Notes under the pieces: generated by a model
The model's input: only the letters and a program-made list of their open reading frames with translations
Database searches by the model: none
What the model was told of the DNA's origin: nothing
Program-made: the position numbers and the translations under genes
NCBI GenBank assembly: GCA_051747385.1
Contig: JBNJGB010000007.1
Location: 154,429-218,428 of the forward strand
Direction of reading: 5' to 3'
Origin: JBNJGB01 sp051747385
Lineage (GTDB): Bacteria > Myxococcota_A > UBA9042 > PHBI01 > JACKFB01
Length of the DNA: 64,000 nt
In this document: in pieces, positions 34,453 through 42,069 of the stretch
Layout of the letters: each line of letters begins with the position of its first letter
How positions within the stretch are numbered: position 1 is the stretch's first letter

Positions 34453-35100
34453 GTGGCGGGCGACCGGATCCAGACCGACGCCCTCGTGCTCCGCAGCGCG
34501 GACAGCGGTGACGACAAGGTGGTCCACCTGTTGACGCCGGACCTGGGGCACGTCCCCGTCTTCGCCCGGGCCGCACGGAAGTCGAGGCGTCGCTTCGGGG
34601 CCCACGCCGATACCCTGAACCACGCGATCGTCTCCCTGACCGTCCGGTCGAGCCGCAGCCTGGCCCGCCTGGACGCCGCCACGGCGCGCGAGACATTCCG
34701 CGTGGTCAAGGGGGACCTGGCGCGCTTCGCCCTGGCCAGCACCATGGCGGAGGTGGTGCTCCACGCCGTCCCGGAGCACGGCCACGAGCCCGGCGTCTTC
34801 GTGCTCCTCCTCCGCGCCCTGCACCGGCTGAACGATCCGTCTCGCGATCCCTCCGAGGACCTGCTGCTCCTCTTCGAGCTTCGCATCCTGCAGCTCTCCG
34901 GGACGCTGCCCGACCCTGACGAGATCCCGGGCCTTCCCGAGTCGGGACGCGCCGTCCTCCACGCCTGGCTGGCCGACCGCTGGGCCCCGCTCCCCGACGA
35001 GGCTCGGCCCCGCGTCGCCCGCGTCCTCGAGGCCCTCCTGGAGGAGGCCACCGGCCGGACGCTCCGGTCGCGGCCGTTCCTGGACTCCATGATCCGCTGA
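34453..35100 (+). CDS. recO: DNA repair protein RecO
   Basis: A 215-residue RecO-like protein, which loads RecA at ssDNA gaps together with RecR. The N-terminal OB-fold start is typical (TDALVLRSADSGDDKVVHLL, then GHVPVFARAARKSRRRFG). It is slightly short and has no Cys, so the zinc-binding motif of many RecO proteins is missing. The GTG at 34453 lies six bases after the mgtE stop. Confidence 0.85.
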   Translation: MAGDRIQTDALVLRSADSGDDKVVHLLTPDLGHVPVFARAARKSRRRFGAHADTLNHAIVSLTVRSSRSLARLDAATARETFRVVKGDLARFALASTMAEVVLHAVPEHGHEPGVFVLLLRALHRLNDPSRDPSEDLLLLFELRILQLSGTLPDPDEIPGLPESGRAVLHAWLADRWAPLPDEARPRVARVLEALLEEATGRTLRSRPFLDSMIR

Positions 35101-35137
35101 GCCCCGCCGAACGCGCGCATCTCCGCGGCTCCGAAGG

Positions 35138-35167
35138 CCTCGCGCCAGGGCGCCAGGCCGCAGGAGC
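35138..35167 (+). repeat. Interspersed repeat R2, diverged copy
   Basis: CCTCGCGCCAGGGCGCCAGG followed by CCGCAGGAG, downstream of recO. It matches the first 30 bases of the other R2 copies with changes of AA to GG. The remaining bases to 35309 hold no gene. Confidence 0.4.
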
Positions 35168-35309
35168 GGACTACGACAGGCAGTTCGATGGATTTGCGGA
35201 GCCCCGGCGCCATCGGAAGGCGGCACGGAGCGACGACTCTGCGCTGTCCTGCTCGAGTGCTGGTCTTTCCATGGTTGGCCATGGTCTTCCATGCACCGAG
35301 GATACGGCG

Positions 35310-35873
35310 ATGAGCACCCGGCAGCCCCGGATCCCGGCCACCGTCTCGGAGGCCACCAAGGAGAAGCTCGATCGGTTCACGGAGGGGCGCGGGCTGAAGA
35401 CGAACTCCGTCGTCGAGCAGGCGCTGCTCTACTTCATGGAGGCCCGCCGTGGGCTGCCGGACGAGGCCCTCGTGCCGACTCGGCTCGTCCCGGACGACGC
35501 CGGATTCGACGAGCTGGTCGAGCGGATCGCGGAGGACGCCGACCCAACCGCCGCCCTGCGGGAGCTGACGCGTGACGACGCAGGTCGAGATCCGCCTCCT
35601 TCAACGGGACGACGACCGGCGCCCCTTCTCCTCCGGGCACCCCGCCCCCGATCGCTCCTTTCACTACTACGCCGGCGAGAATCGGTTTCAGCACCACCTG
35701 GCGGTCACGCGGGTCGCCGCGGCCGGCGACCACATCCGAAGCCACGACCGCGAGGGCGTGCCGGCTCGGTCAGGAGCCCGCTTCGCCCGGGCCTGTGTCG
35801 TAGGTGCAGGCCTTCGCACCCTGCGGCATGTACGCCACGCGCCGGACCTCCGCGCCCAGGGCACGCTGGATGA
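35310..35873 (+). CDS. RHH antitoxin (TacA-like), frame runs into toxin region
   Basis: The frame opens MSTRQPRIPATVSEATKEKL, a ribbon-helix-helix start, followed by FTEGRGLKTNSVVEQALLYF. About 85 residues (to near 35570) look like a normal antitoxin of a GNAT toxin pair. The frame then continues over the toxin region as low-complexity Arg/Pro sequence to a stop at 35873, giving 187 codons. A TGA in another frame at 35573 is exactly where an antitoxin stop would be expected, so a frameshift near the end is likely. Probably a decayed gene, although the DNA-binding half is intact. Confidence 0.55.
   Translation: MSTRQPRIPATVSEATKEKLDRFTEGRGLKTNSVVEQALLYFMEARRGLPDEALVPTRLVPDDAGFDELVERIAEDADPTAALRELTRDDAGRDPPPSTGRRPAPLLLRAPRPRSLLSLLRRRESVSAPPGGHAGRRGRRPHPKPRPRGRAGSVRSPLRPGLCRRCRPSHPAACTPRAGPPRPGHAG
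35572..35730 (+). pseudogene. Truncated GNAT toxin (TacT-like) remnant
   Basis: Starting at the GTG 35572, the first 50 codons read VEIRLLQRDDDRRPFSSGHP and then YYAGENRFQHHLAVTRVAAA, which matches the N-terminal third of GNAT-family toxins (FxSGxxxLDxF ... YAxQNxFxHHxxxTxVA). After residue 52 the match stops; the acetyl-CoA-binding half is lost and the opposing regulator gene ends at 35770. The frame stays open to 36087 but with unrelated sequence. Toxin activity is therefore unlikely. Confidence 0.6.
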
Positions 35874-36417
35874 ACTCGGCCTCGAGGCGACACGGGAGCA
35901 GCGTCGCGCGCACGGTCTGCCGGTAGGGACAGTTGCGCTCGCGCACCGTGACCGTGCCGTCCTCGTGGCGCTCGATGTCGGGCATGAAGCCCTCCTGGCG
36001 CAGCACCGATCGCAGGACGCCGACGCGGGTGTCCAGCGAGTCGTCTCCGGCCGCCCGGACGCGCCGCTCGATCTCCTCCGAACGTGACGCCCAGAAGCGA
36101 TCGAAGAACGCGCGGATCGTCTCCTGCTGTCCGTCCCGGGCCAGGTAGAGCAGGAGCTCGCGGAGCAGCGCCCCGTCGCCGGAGGGATACAGGTCGTAGC
36201 CGGCCTCGCTCAGATCGTAGTGATAGGTCGGCCGGCCCCGGCCGAGGCGGTGGGGCTCGCGGGCGACCAGGCCCGCCTCGAGCAGGTCGTCCAGGTGCTG
36301 TCGCACGGTCGTCTTCCCCAGCCCGGCTCGGGCGGCGAGGTCGTCGACCGTGACCGCGCCGAGGGCCTTGATGAGGTCGACGAGGGTGCGCTTGGGCGGG
36401 CTGAGGGTATCGAGCAT
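35770..36417 (-). CDS. SufR-like Fe-S winged-helix regulator
   Basis: A 215-residue transcription regulator. An N-terminal winged helix (VDDLAARAGLGKTTVRQHLD, then GRGRPTYHYDLSEAG) is followed by a helical part and a C-terminal Cys motif: Cys163 and Cys176 (CX12C) and Cys204. SufR-type regulators have four Cys (CX12CX13CX14C); the third position here is Glu190, so three are kept. It probably binds an Fe-S cluster sensitive to NO or oxygen. The ATG at 36417 was chosen over a longer frame because it begins the helix-turn-helix. It is divergent from the DUF2249/NorE cluster, which it probably controls. Confidence 0.8.
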   Translation of the reverse strand: MLDTLSPPKRTLVDLIKALGAVTVDDLAARAGLGKTTVRQHLDDLLEAGLVAREPHRLGRGRPTYHYDLSEAGYDLYPSGDGALLRELLLYLARDGQQETIRAFFDRFWASRSEEIERRVRAAGDDSLDTRVGVLRSVLRQEGFMPDIERHEDGTVTVRERNCPYRQTVRATLLPCRLEAEFIQRALGAEVRRVAYMPQGAKACTYDTGPGEAGS

Positions 36418-36463
36418 GCGGACTCGTGTCGGCGTGGGCTTCCAATCGTCTGCATACCATAAA

Positions 36464-36475
36464 CACGTAAACGTG
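36464..36475. promoter_or_regulatory. Candidate operator 1
   Basis: A palindrome CACGT-AA-ACGTG lies in the divergent promoter region. On the minus strand it falls between a TTAACT (-35-like) and TATGGT (-10-like) pair for the regulator gene, which would suit autoregulation. Confidence 0.45.
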
Positions 36476-36486
36476 CGAGTTAATCC

Positions 36487-36516
36487 TTGACGCCCGAGGC
36501 TCGCTCGGCGTAGTGG
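36487..36516 (+). promoter_or_regulatory. Possible promoter for the DUF2249/NorE cluster
   Basis: TTGACG (36487-36492) and TAGTGG (36511-36516), spaced by 18 bp, about 58 bp before the first start codon at 36574. The -10 match is weak. Confidence 0.35.
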
Positions 36517-36524
36517 GTGGTTGT

Positions 36525-36540
36525 CGCGTAAAAACACGCG
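36525..36540. promoter_or_regulatory. Candidate operator 2
   Basis: CGCGT-AAAAAC-ACGCG, an inverted repeat just downstream of the candidate forward promoter. It shares an ACGTA/ACACG character with operator 1, so both could bind the same Fe-S regulator. Confidence 0.4.
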
Positions 36541-36573
36541 TCAACACTCGGACGGCTCCACGGAGGTCCGCCC

Positions 36574-36987
36574 ATGTCGTCCACGCCCGAGCTCGACGTC
36601 ACCGTCATCCCGCCCCGGGACAAGCACCCGACCATCTTCCGCAGCTTCGACGCGCTCGACCCGGGCGCGGCGTTCGTGCTGGTCAACGACCACGATCCGC
36701 GACCGCTCCGCTACCAGAGCACCGATCGGGTGTGCGGACCGCGGGTCTCCGAGGGATTTCCGAGTGGATCGGCCAGGCGCGCAGCGCCGGTGCCGCGTCC
36801 CGAGCCATGCCAGAAGGCATGGCGCAGCGGTCGCGGCAGGCCGAGGCGCCGGAAATCGCCGGTAGCCCAACGGGAGCACGGCCGATCGGTGCTCGAGTTC
36901 CAGTTCGAGCGCCCGGGCGCCTACGAGTGGCAGTACCTGCAGCAGGGTCCGGAGACGTGGAAGGTGCAGATCACCCGAACCAGCTGA
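36574..36987 (+). CDS. DUF2249 protein carrying a 60-residue in-frame insertion
   Basis: A 137-residue frame. Residues 1-48 (ELDVTVIPPRDKHPTIFRSF ... VNDHDPRPLRYQ) and 109-137 (FQFERPGAYEWQYLQQGPET ...) together make one complete DUF2249 domain. Residues 49-108 have no counterpart in the family and are Arg/Pro/Gly-rich; they are encoded by a palindromic insertion of 180 bp (36718-36897) that keeps the frame. Whether the product folds is unclear. DUF2249 proteins often accompany NO-reductase-like and Fe-S genes. The ATG has GGAGG upstream and follows the two candidate operators. Confidence 0.72.
   Translation: MSSTPELDVTVIPPRDKHPTIFRSFDALDPGAAFVLVNDHDPRPLRYQSTDRVCGPRVSEGFPSGSARRAAPVPRPEPCQKAWRSGRGRPRRRKSPVAQREHGRSVLEFQFERPGAYEWQYLQQGPETWKVQITRTS
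36717..36894 (+). mobile_element. MITE-like palindromic insertion in DUF2249 gene
   Basis: Bounded by perfect 13-bp inverted repeats GAGCACCGATCGG (36717-36729) and CCGATCGGTGCTC (36882-36894). Near its centre is a perfect 8-bp hairpin GCCATGCC-AGAA-GGCATGGC (36804-36823). The arms share further short matches (GATTTCCG with its complement CGGAAATC, and CGGCC), so the whole is an imperfect long palindrome. The disrupted reading frame resumes at 36898, making the net gain 180 bp. A clear target duplication is not visible; an AG pair on each side is the best candidate. Confidence 0.78.
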
Positions 36988-37050
36988 GCGGGTCGGCGGC
37001 CCCGACCGCCCGAGGCGAACCATGAGGACGAAGCGGGAGGTCACCCAGCC

Positions 37051-38316
37051 ATGATGCCCGGCGCCATGAGCGCGGATCCGCGCGCGGCGGCCCAGGCCCT
37101 CGTGCGCTTCGCGTCCGCCTACGCCTTCCTGCTGGCGGGGCTGGCGACGCTGGCCTGGAGCGGGGACCTCCTCGCGGACGGGAGGCTCCTCGACGGCCCG
37201 GTCGTCGCCGGCGTGCACTTCCTGACGCTCGGCTGGCTGAGCCTGTCGATCTTCGCGGCCCTGCGCGTGTTCGGCGGCGTGGCCCTGGGGAGCCCGCTCG
37301 AGTCCCCGCGCCTCGGGCTGGTCCAGTGGCTCGCCTGGCTCGCCGGGTCCACGATCTTCCCGCTGGGCCTGGCCTTCGGCTCGGCCTGGGCCATCGCCAC
37401 CGGCGCCGGCGCGCTCGTGGTCGGCGTCGCCGCCTTTACGGGCGTCGCGGTCCCGGCCTACGTGCGCGCCACGCGGGGCCGCCTGACCCGCGCCTACCTC
37501 TTGGTGGCCCTCGCCTCGCTGTGGATCGTGCTGGCGCTGGGCGTGACCGCAGCCATCCTGCGCGCCGGCTTCGCAGGCGTGATGCCGCCCCCGGGCTACT
37601 TCCACGCCCACCTGCTCGTGGCGATCTTCGGCTGGGTCGGGGCGACGGTCGTCGGCGTGGGGGCGCACCTCCTGCCCATGTTCGCGCTGTCCCGCGAGCC
37701 GAACGAGTGGTGCATCCGCGCGGCCTTTCCGCTCTTCGCGAGCGTGCCCGTCTTCGGAGGGCTGGGCGCGTTCTTCCCGGCGCTCCTCCCGTTCGGGTGG
37801 GGCGCGGCGGGCCTGGGCTCGGCCCTGTGGATCGTCCAGGTCGCCGTCTACGCGCGGACCCGGCTGCGGCGGGGGGCCGACAGCGGGCTGGCGCTGGCCG
37901 CAGCCGCGACGGGGCTGCTCGGGCTGGCGTGGGTCGCCCTGCTCGCGGCGAGCCTCTCGCTGCCGTACGTGGCCCTGCTCGTCGTGGGCTGGCTGACGCT
38001 GTTCACGCTCGGCATCTATCACCGCGTGGTGCCGTTCCTGGTGTGGTTCGGCCGCTTCTCGACCCGGGTCGGCCGCGGCCGCGTGCCCATGGTGAGCGAC
38101 CTGACGGACCCACGCGTGGCCTGGTTCACGGCGGGCGGCAGCCTCGTCGGCGTCGTCGGCTGGGCCGCCGGTCTGGCCCTGGGCGAGGTGGCCGTGGTCC
38201 ACGCGGGCGCCGCCCTCATGGTGACGGCGGTGGCTGCGAGCCTGCTGCAGATCCGCACGCTGACCCGCGCCGAAGCGCCCCCGCGCCCGGCGCCGAAGCA
38301 GGAGGTGCTCACATGA
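37051..38316 (+). CDS. NnrS-like / haem-copper-oxidase-like membrane protein
   Basis: A 421-residue protein with about 12 membrane helices. Conserved-looking His are in GVHFLTLGW, YFHAHLLVAIFGWVG, VGVGAHLLPMF and YHRVVPFLVW, a layout found in NnrS and in catalytically reduced relatives of oxidase subunit I. NnrS proteins relieve NO-related stress. The gene context (DUF2249, MIP18, NorE-like, NorF-like, globin) fits NO or oxygen metabolism. Start at 37051 or 37054 (ATGATG); GGGAGG lies about 15 nt upstream. Whether it binds haem or copper cannot be told from sequence alone. Confidence 0.72.
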   Translation: MMPGAMSADPRAAAQALVRFASAYAFLLAGLATLAWSGDLLADGRLLDGPVVAGVHFLTLGWLSLSIFAALRVFGGVALGSPLESPRLGLVQWLAWLAGSTIFPLGLAFGSAWAIATGAGALVVGVAAFTGVAVPAYVRATRGRLTRAYLLVALASLWIVLALGVTAAILRAGFAGVMPPPGYFHAHLLVAIFGWVGATVVGVGAHLLPMFALSREPNEWCIRAAFPLFASVPVFGGLGAFFPALLPFGWGAAGLGSALWIVQVAVYARTRLRRGADSGLALAAAATGLLGLAWVALLAASLSLPYVALLVVGWLTLFTLGIYHRVVPFLVWFGRFSTRVGRGRVPMVSDLTDPRVAWFTAGGSLVGVVGWAAGLALGEVAVVHAGAALMVTAVAASLLQIRTLTRAEAPPRPAPKQEVLT

Positions 38317-38618
38317 GCATACTGACGGAGGACGCCGTCCGCGCGGCGCTCCGGGAGGTCATCGACCCGGAGGTCGGGCTGGACGTCTGGACCATGGGGC
38401 TCATCTACGCGGTGACCGGCGAGGCCGGCAAGCTGACCGTCGAGATGACCCTGACGACGCCGGGCTGCCCCATGAGCAGCTACCTCACCGGAGAGGTGAA
38501 GGCCGCCCTGGAGCGCCTCGAGGGCGTCTGCGAGGTGGACGTGCGGCTGGTGTTCGACCCGCCGTGGCACCCCGCGATGATCGACCACGACGGAGTGGAG
38601 CAGCTCCGCGGGAGCTGA
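38313..38618 (+). CDS. MIP18/DUF59-family Fe-S assembly protein
   Basis: A 101-residue protein of the MIP18 (SufT/PaaD) type, which helps assemble or insert Fe-S clusters. Visible landmarks are REVIDPEVGLDVWTMGLIY and the conserved TTPGCPMSSYL with its reactive Cys, then VRLVFDPPWHPAMI. The ATG overlaps the upstream stop (ATGA) and has GGAGG before it. Linked here to an Fe-S regulator and DUF2249 proteins. Confidence 0.92.
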   Translation: MSILTEDAVRAALREVIDPEVGLDVWTMGLIYAVTGEAGKLTVEMTLTTPGCPMSSYLTGEVKAALERLEGVCEVDVRLVFDPPWHPAMIDHDGVEQLRGS

Positions 38619-38630
38619 GGAGGAGCACGC

Positions 38631-39224
38631 ATGACCGTTTCGATCCCGGGCCCGCTGAAGGCCATGCCGACCGAGCGCGTGGTGGAGCTGGACGCGCGCC
38701 CCATCCTGGCGGCCGGCCAGGAGCCCTTCGCGCAGATCATGGACGCCGTGCGCAGGACGCCCGGCGACGGCGCGCTGAAGCTCCACGCGCCCTTTCGCCC
38801 CGGGCCGCTGTTCGACGTCCTGGGCAGCCAGGGCTTCTCGCACTGGGTGGAGAAGGGCGAGGGCGCGCACTGGGTGGTGTGGTTCTATCGGGACGCCGAC
38901 GGGCCGGAGGAGCCGGCGGGGTCCGCCTTCGAGGCCGACCTGGCCGCGCTGCACGAGGAGCGGCCGGACCTGGGCGAGCGCCTCCGGCGCGGGAAGGACC
39001 GCTGGGTGCTGGACGTCCGGCAGATGGAGCCGCCCGAGCCCATGGAGCTGACCCTGCAGGTCCTCGAGGTGCTCCCGGCCGGCGTGGTGCTGGAGCAGGT
39101 CAACGTGCGGATCCCGCAGTTCCTGCTGCCGCTCCTCGACGCGCGTGGGTGCACCTACGAGGTGATCCGGAACGACGAGGACGAGGTGCGCCTGGAGATC
39201 GTGCCCGGAGCCCCGGCCGACTGA
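38631..39224 (+). CDS. Double-domain DUF2249 protein
   Basis: A 197-residue protein with two DUF2249-like halves: about 15-90 (VVELDARPILAAGQEPFAQI, PLFDVLGSQGFSHW) and 125-195 (ELTLQVLEVLPAGVVLEQVN, QFLLPLLDARGCTYEVI). The fold is TusA-like and soluble; function is unknown, but these proteins recur beside NO-handling genes. The ATG follows GAGGAG. Unlike the first DUF2249 gene in the cluster it is intact. Confidence 0.82.
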   Translation: MTVSIPGPLKAMPTERVVELDARPILAAGQEPFAQIMDAVRRTPGDGALKLHAPFRPGPLFDVLGSQGFSHWVEKGEGAHWVVWFYRDADGPEEPAGSAFEADLAALHEERPDLGERLRRGKDRWVLDVRQMEPPEPMELTLQVLEVLPAGVVLEQVNVRIPQFLLPLLDARGCTYEVIRNDEDEVRLEIVPGAPAD

Positions 39225-39234
39225 GGAGGAGAGG

Positions 39235-39882
39235 ATGCCCGAGACCGCCCTGATCGCGCCGAGGACGGCCGCCACCGCCACGGTGGAGCCGGCCACGGAC
39301 CAGGACACGACCCCGCCTGCGGCCAGGCGCCGCCCGCTGCTCGAGCCACCCGGCGGGATCCTCATGTGGCTCGTCGTCGCCCTCGAGCTGGTCACGTTCG
39401 CCATGGTGTTCGTGTACGTCGCGCACTTCCGCAAGACCGAGGTGGAGGCCTTCGCGGCCGGCCAGGCCCTGCTCGACCCCGCCTCGGGGCTCGCGCAGAC
39501 CCTCGCCCTGCTGACCAGCGGCTGGCTCATCGCCGAGGCCGTGCACGCCTGGCGCGGCGATCGGATCCGGCGCGCGCGTCGCTTCTACGCCGTCGGCATC
39601 GCCGCGGGCCTCGCCTTCGTGGGGCTCAAGATCGCCGACTATGCCGCCAAGAGCGCAGCCGGGCTGAGCCTGTCGGATGACTTCGGCGCCGCGTACTTCC
39701 TGACCACCGGCTTCCACTTCGTCCACGTCCTGGTGGGGCTGCTGATGCTGCTCTACGCCGCCACGCGCATCGGCAGAAAGCCATTCGAGGACGCGGAGAT
39801 GGCCGTCGCCGGCACCGCGCTGTTCTGGCACATGTGCGACGTGGCCTGGTTCTTCCTCTTCCCCCTCTTCTACGCGAGCTGA
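39235..39882 (+). CDS. Cytochrome oxidase subunit III-like (NorE-like)
   Basis: A 215-residue membrane protein with about five helices. The last two carry GFHFVHVLVGLLMLL and TALFWHMCDVAWFFLFPLFY, the characteristic subunit III/NorE signature. NorE proteins accompany nitric oxide reductases and oxidases as assembly or stability factors. A soluble Ala/Thr/Pro-rich N-terminus of about 40 residues precedes the first helix. The ATG has GAGGAG upstream. It is followed by the NorF-like gene three bases on. Confidence 0.87.
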   Translation: MPETALIAPRTAATATVEPATDQDTTPPAARRRPLLEPPGGILMWLVVALELVTFAMVFVYVAHFRKTEVEAFAAGQALLDPASGLAQTLALLTSGWLIAEAVHAWRGDRIRRARRFYAVGIAAGLAFVGLKIADYAAKSAAGLSLSDDFGAAYFLTTGFHFVHVLVGLLMLLYAATRIGRKPFEDAEMAVAGTALFWHMCDVAWFFLFPLFYAS

Positions 39883-39885
39883 TCC

Positions 39886-40095
39886 ATGCGCGCCGCCGCC
39901 TATCTCGTCATGGTCGCCCTCCTCCTCGCCGCCGTCGCGTCGGGCCAGCTGGTCCTCGCCCTCGCCATCGGCGGCGCCAAGGCCCTCGTCGTCGGCCTCG
40001 AGTTCATGGAGCTTCGCCACGCCGCCCGCGCCCACGCCGTCGGCTTCGTCGCCTGGACCGTCGCCGTCACCGGCCTCCTCGTCCTCCTGACGTGA
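39886..40095 (+). CDS. Cytochrome oxidase subunit IV-like (NorF-like)
   Basis: A 69-residue three-helix protein (AAYLVMVALLLAAVASGQLV, GGAKALVVGLEFMELRHAAR, AVGFVAWTVAVTGLLVLL). The middle helix with KA-x(7)-FMELRHA is typical of prokaryotic oxidase subunit IV/NorF. Immediately after the NorE-like gene, as is common for this pair. Confidence 0.85.
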   Translation: MRAAAYLVMVALLLAAVASGQLVLALAIGGAKALVVGLEFMELRHAARAHAVGFVAWTVAVTGLLVLLT

Positions 40096-40111
40096 AACGC
40101 TGAGGCCCCCG

Positions 40112-40525
40112 ATGCACGATGCGCACACAGAGCGCCTCGAGGCGAGGCGACAGCGGTTCACCGTCGCGCGGATCCGCGAGATGGTGGACGAGTTCTACGG
40201 CCGCGGCCGGGAAGATCCGGAGCTGGGCCCGATCTTCGAGCGGCGGATCGACGACTGGCCGCACCACCTCGACCGCATGGTGGGCTTCTGGCGGGCGGTG
40301 CTCCGCTCCGAGCCCGGATTCGCGATGTCGGAGCGCGGCTCGCCGCTCGCCCTGCACCAGCGGATCGCGGAAGCCGACCTGCATCACTACGAGCGCTGGC
40401 TCCGGCTGTTCGGCGAGGTGGTGGACGCGACGTTCCAGCCAGAGGATGCCGCCGAGGTGCACGAAGCGGCCGGCCGCATCGCGAGCTCGCTCTCCCGACA
40501 CCTGCGGCCCGTCGAGGAGCCATGA
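40112..40525 (+). CDS. Group III truncated haemoglobin
   Basis: A 137-residue 2-on-2 globin. The group III signature is clear: VDEFYGRGREDPELGPIFER, then DWPHHLDRMVGFWRAVLR, and the proximal-His region ADLHHYERWLRLF. Such globins bind O2 or NO and are linked to NO detoxification and microaerobic life. It is the last gene of the cluster. The ATG at 40112 follows the NorF-like gene by 16 bp. Confidence 0.9.
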   Translation: MHDAHTERLEARRQRFTVARIREMVDEFYGRGREDPELGPIFERRIDDWPHHLDRMVGFWRAVLRSEPGFAMSERGSPLALHQRIAEADLHHYERWLRLFGEVVDATFQPEDAAEVHEAAGRIASSLSRHLRPVEEP

Positions 40526-41418
40526 CCGGGCCCCGGCCCGGGCAGGACTCACGCGCACGTCCTGGCGGCGACGAACCGGCTTCCGGCGGATGCCCGAGGC
40601 CGGCGGACCGCCCGTCCAGCAGTCGAGGCGGCTTCACGGCCAGCGCCACTACGGATGGCCTGGGCAGGCCGGGGTGAGGGGAAACGGGCCCGCCTCTCCG
40701 GACCACCCCCAAGGCTCAGACAGCGCTCCTGAGGATGGGTAGGCTTCCCGGAAGGAGGAGATGCGGGAAGAGGAGGTCGTGCCCAGGGTCGCCGCCTGCC
40801 ACGGCCGCGACAAGGTCCTGGAGCCTCGCTGGACGCGCATCGACGTGAGCGTGTCGCTGGTGATCAGCCGAGTCGGGAAGCGACCGCCGTCCGGAGTGCC
40901 TCTCGAGCTTCCGGGGCGAGCCCTTCATGGCGCACACCGTCCAGCGTGACGTGCCGCGCTACATCTTCCACGTGCTGGGGGGCTCGGGTTCCGCGCCCGC
41001 GCTACGGTCCGCGAGGGCTCGGAGCTCATCCGGACCTCTGCCAGCCATGCGCACGACCTGGATGTGCGCACGAGGCAGCGCGATCGGGCATCGGCCGGGC
41101 ATGCTGGTGGGGCGGCAGGTCGACCGGACAGGCCGTATCCGTATCCGTCTCGTGGAAACCAATGGCCCCCACCGGGATCCGACTCCTGGCCGTCACCCCG
41201 GCGAGCTTCGAGCAGAGGTGGCTCCCGCCCGATCCCGGGCTCGACCTGCAACCGGCGTCGCTGCGCGTCGTCCCTCCGCCGTCGAGTCGCGACCTGACCC
41301 CCGGTCCGACCAGGAGCATGCAAGTCGCGACCTGACCCCCGAACCCTGGAAGAGCGTCTCGCCCAAGCCGTAGCAGGTGGGGCGGGCGCCGTGGGCCCGG
41401 GGGCCGACGAGAGGTCGA
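40526..41418. other. Gene-poor stretch with short direct repeats
   Basis: About 890 bp between the globin and nth genes. Several frames are open on both strands (the longest 148 codons from 40927), but none has a recognisable domain or ribosome site. The 17-mer GTCGCGACCTGACCCCC occurs twice, at about 41286 and 41325, about 40 bp apart. This looks like an eroded region, perhaps once holding a mobile element. Confidence 0.5.
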
Positions 41419-42069
41419 TCAGCCGCCCATCTCCTCCCGGATCCGCTTCTTGGTGGCCGCCCAGGAGCAGATGGGGCAGGCGGTGAGGTCGTGGCGCCGC
41501 GCCGGGCAGTGCTCGCGCCCGAAGTAGATGATCTGCAGGTGGCGGCGGCCCCAGGTCTCCCGTGGAAACACGCGCTTCAGGTCGCGCTCGGTCTGGACCA
41601 CGTTCCGGGCCCGCGACAGGCCCCAGCGGGCCGCGAGGCGGTGGATGTGCGTGTCCACGGGGAACGCCGGCTGCCCGAAGCCCTGCACCATCACGACGGA
41701 GGCCGTCTTGTGCCCGACGCCGGGCAGGGCCTCCAGCGCGTCGAGAGCCTCCGGGACGCGGCCGCCGTGGCGCTCCACGAGCAGCCTGCTCATGGCCTGC
41801 AGGTTCTTCGCCTTGGTGGGGGCGAGGCCGATCTCCCGGATGAGGTCCCGGATCTCGTCCACCGGCGTCGCCGCCATGGCCTCCGGGGTGGCCGCCCGCT
41901 CGAACAGGCGCGGCGTCACCTCGTTGACCTTCTTGTCGGTGGTCTGGGCGCTCAAGAGCACCGCCACGAGGAGGGTATACGGGTCCTCGTGGCGCAGCGG
42001 GATGGGCGTCGCCGGATAGAGGTCGTCGAGGATGTCGCCGATGCGGGCTGCCTTCTCGGAGCGCTTCAT
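41419..42069 (-). CDS. nth: Endonuclease III
   Basis: A 216-residue base-excision repair glycosylase/AP lyase for oxidised pyrimidines. The helix-hairpin-helix LPGVGHKTASVV carries the catalytic Lys, and the catalytic Asp is in FPVDTHIHRLA. The C-terminal Cys set reads HCPARRHDLTACPICSW, a variant with three visible Cys and a longer first spacing than the E. coli CX6CX2CX5C motif; such variants are common in other phyla. The start ATG at 42069 has only a weak ribosome site. Confidence 0.92.
   Translation of the reverse strand: MKRSEKAARIGDILDDLYPATPIPLRHEDPYTLLVAVLLSAQTTDKKVNEVTPRLFERAATPEAMAATPVDEIRDLIREIGLAPTKAKNLQAMSRLLVERHGGRVPEALDALEALPGVGHKTASVVMVQGFGQPAFPVDTHIHRLAARWGLSRARNVVQTERDLKRVFPRETWGRRHLQIIYFGREHCPARRHDLTACPICSWAATKKRIREEMGG

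Noticed and set aside
40927..41373. 148-codon frame in the gene-poor stretch
   Set aside because: No ribosome site, no family resemblance and composition like antisense shadows. Left as unannotated.
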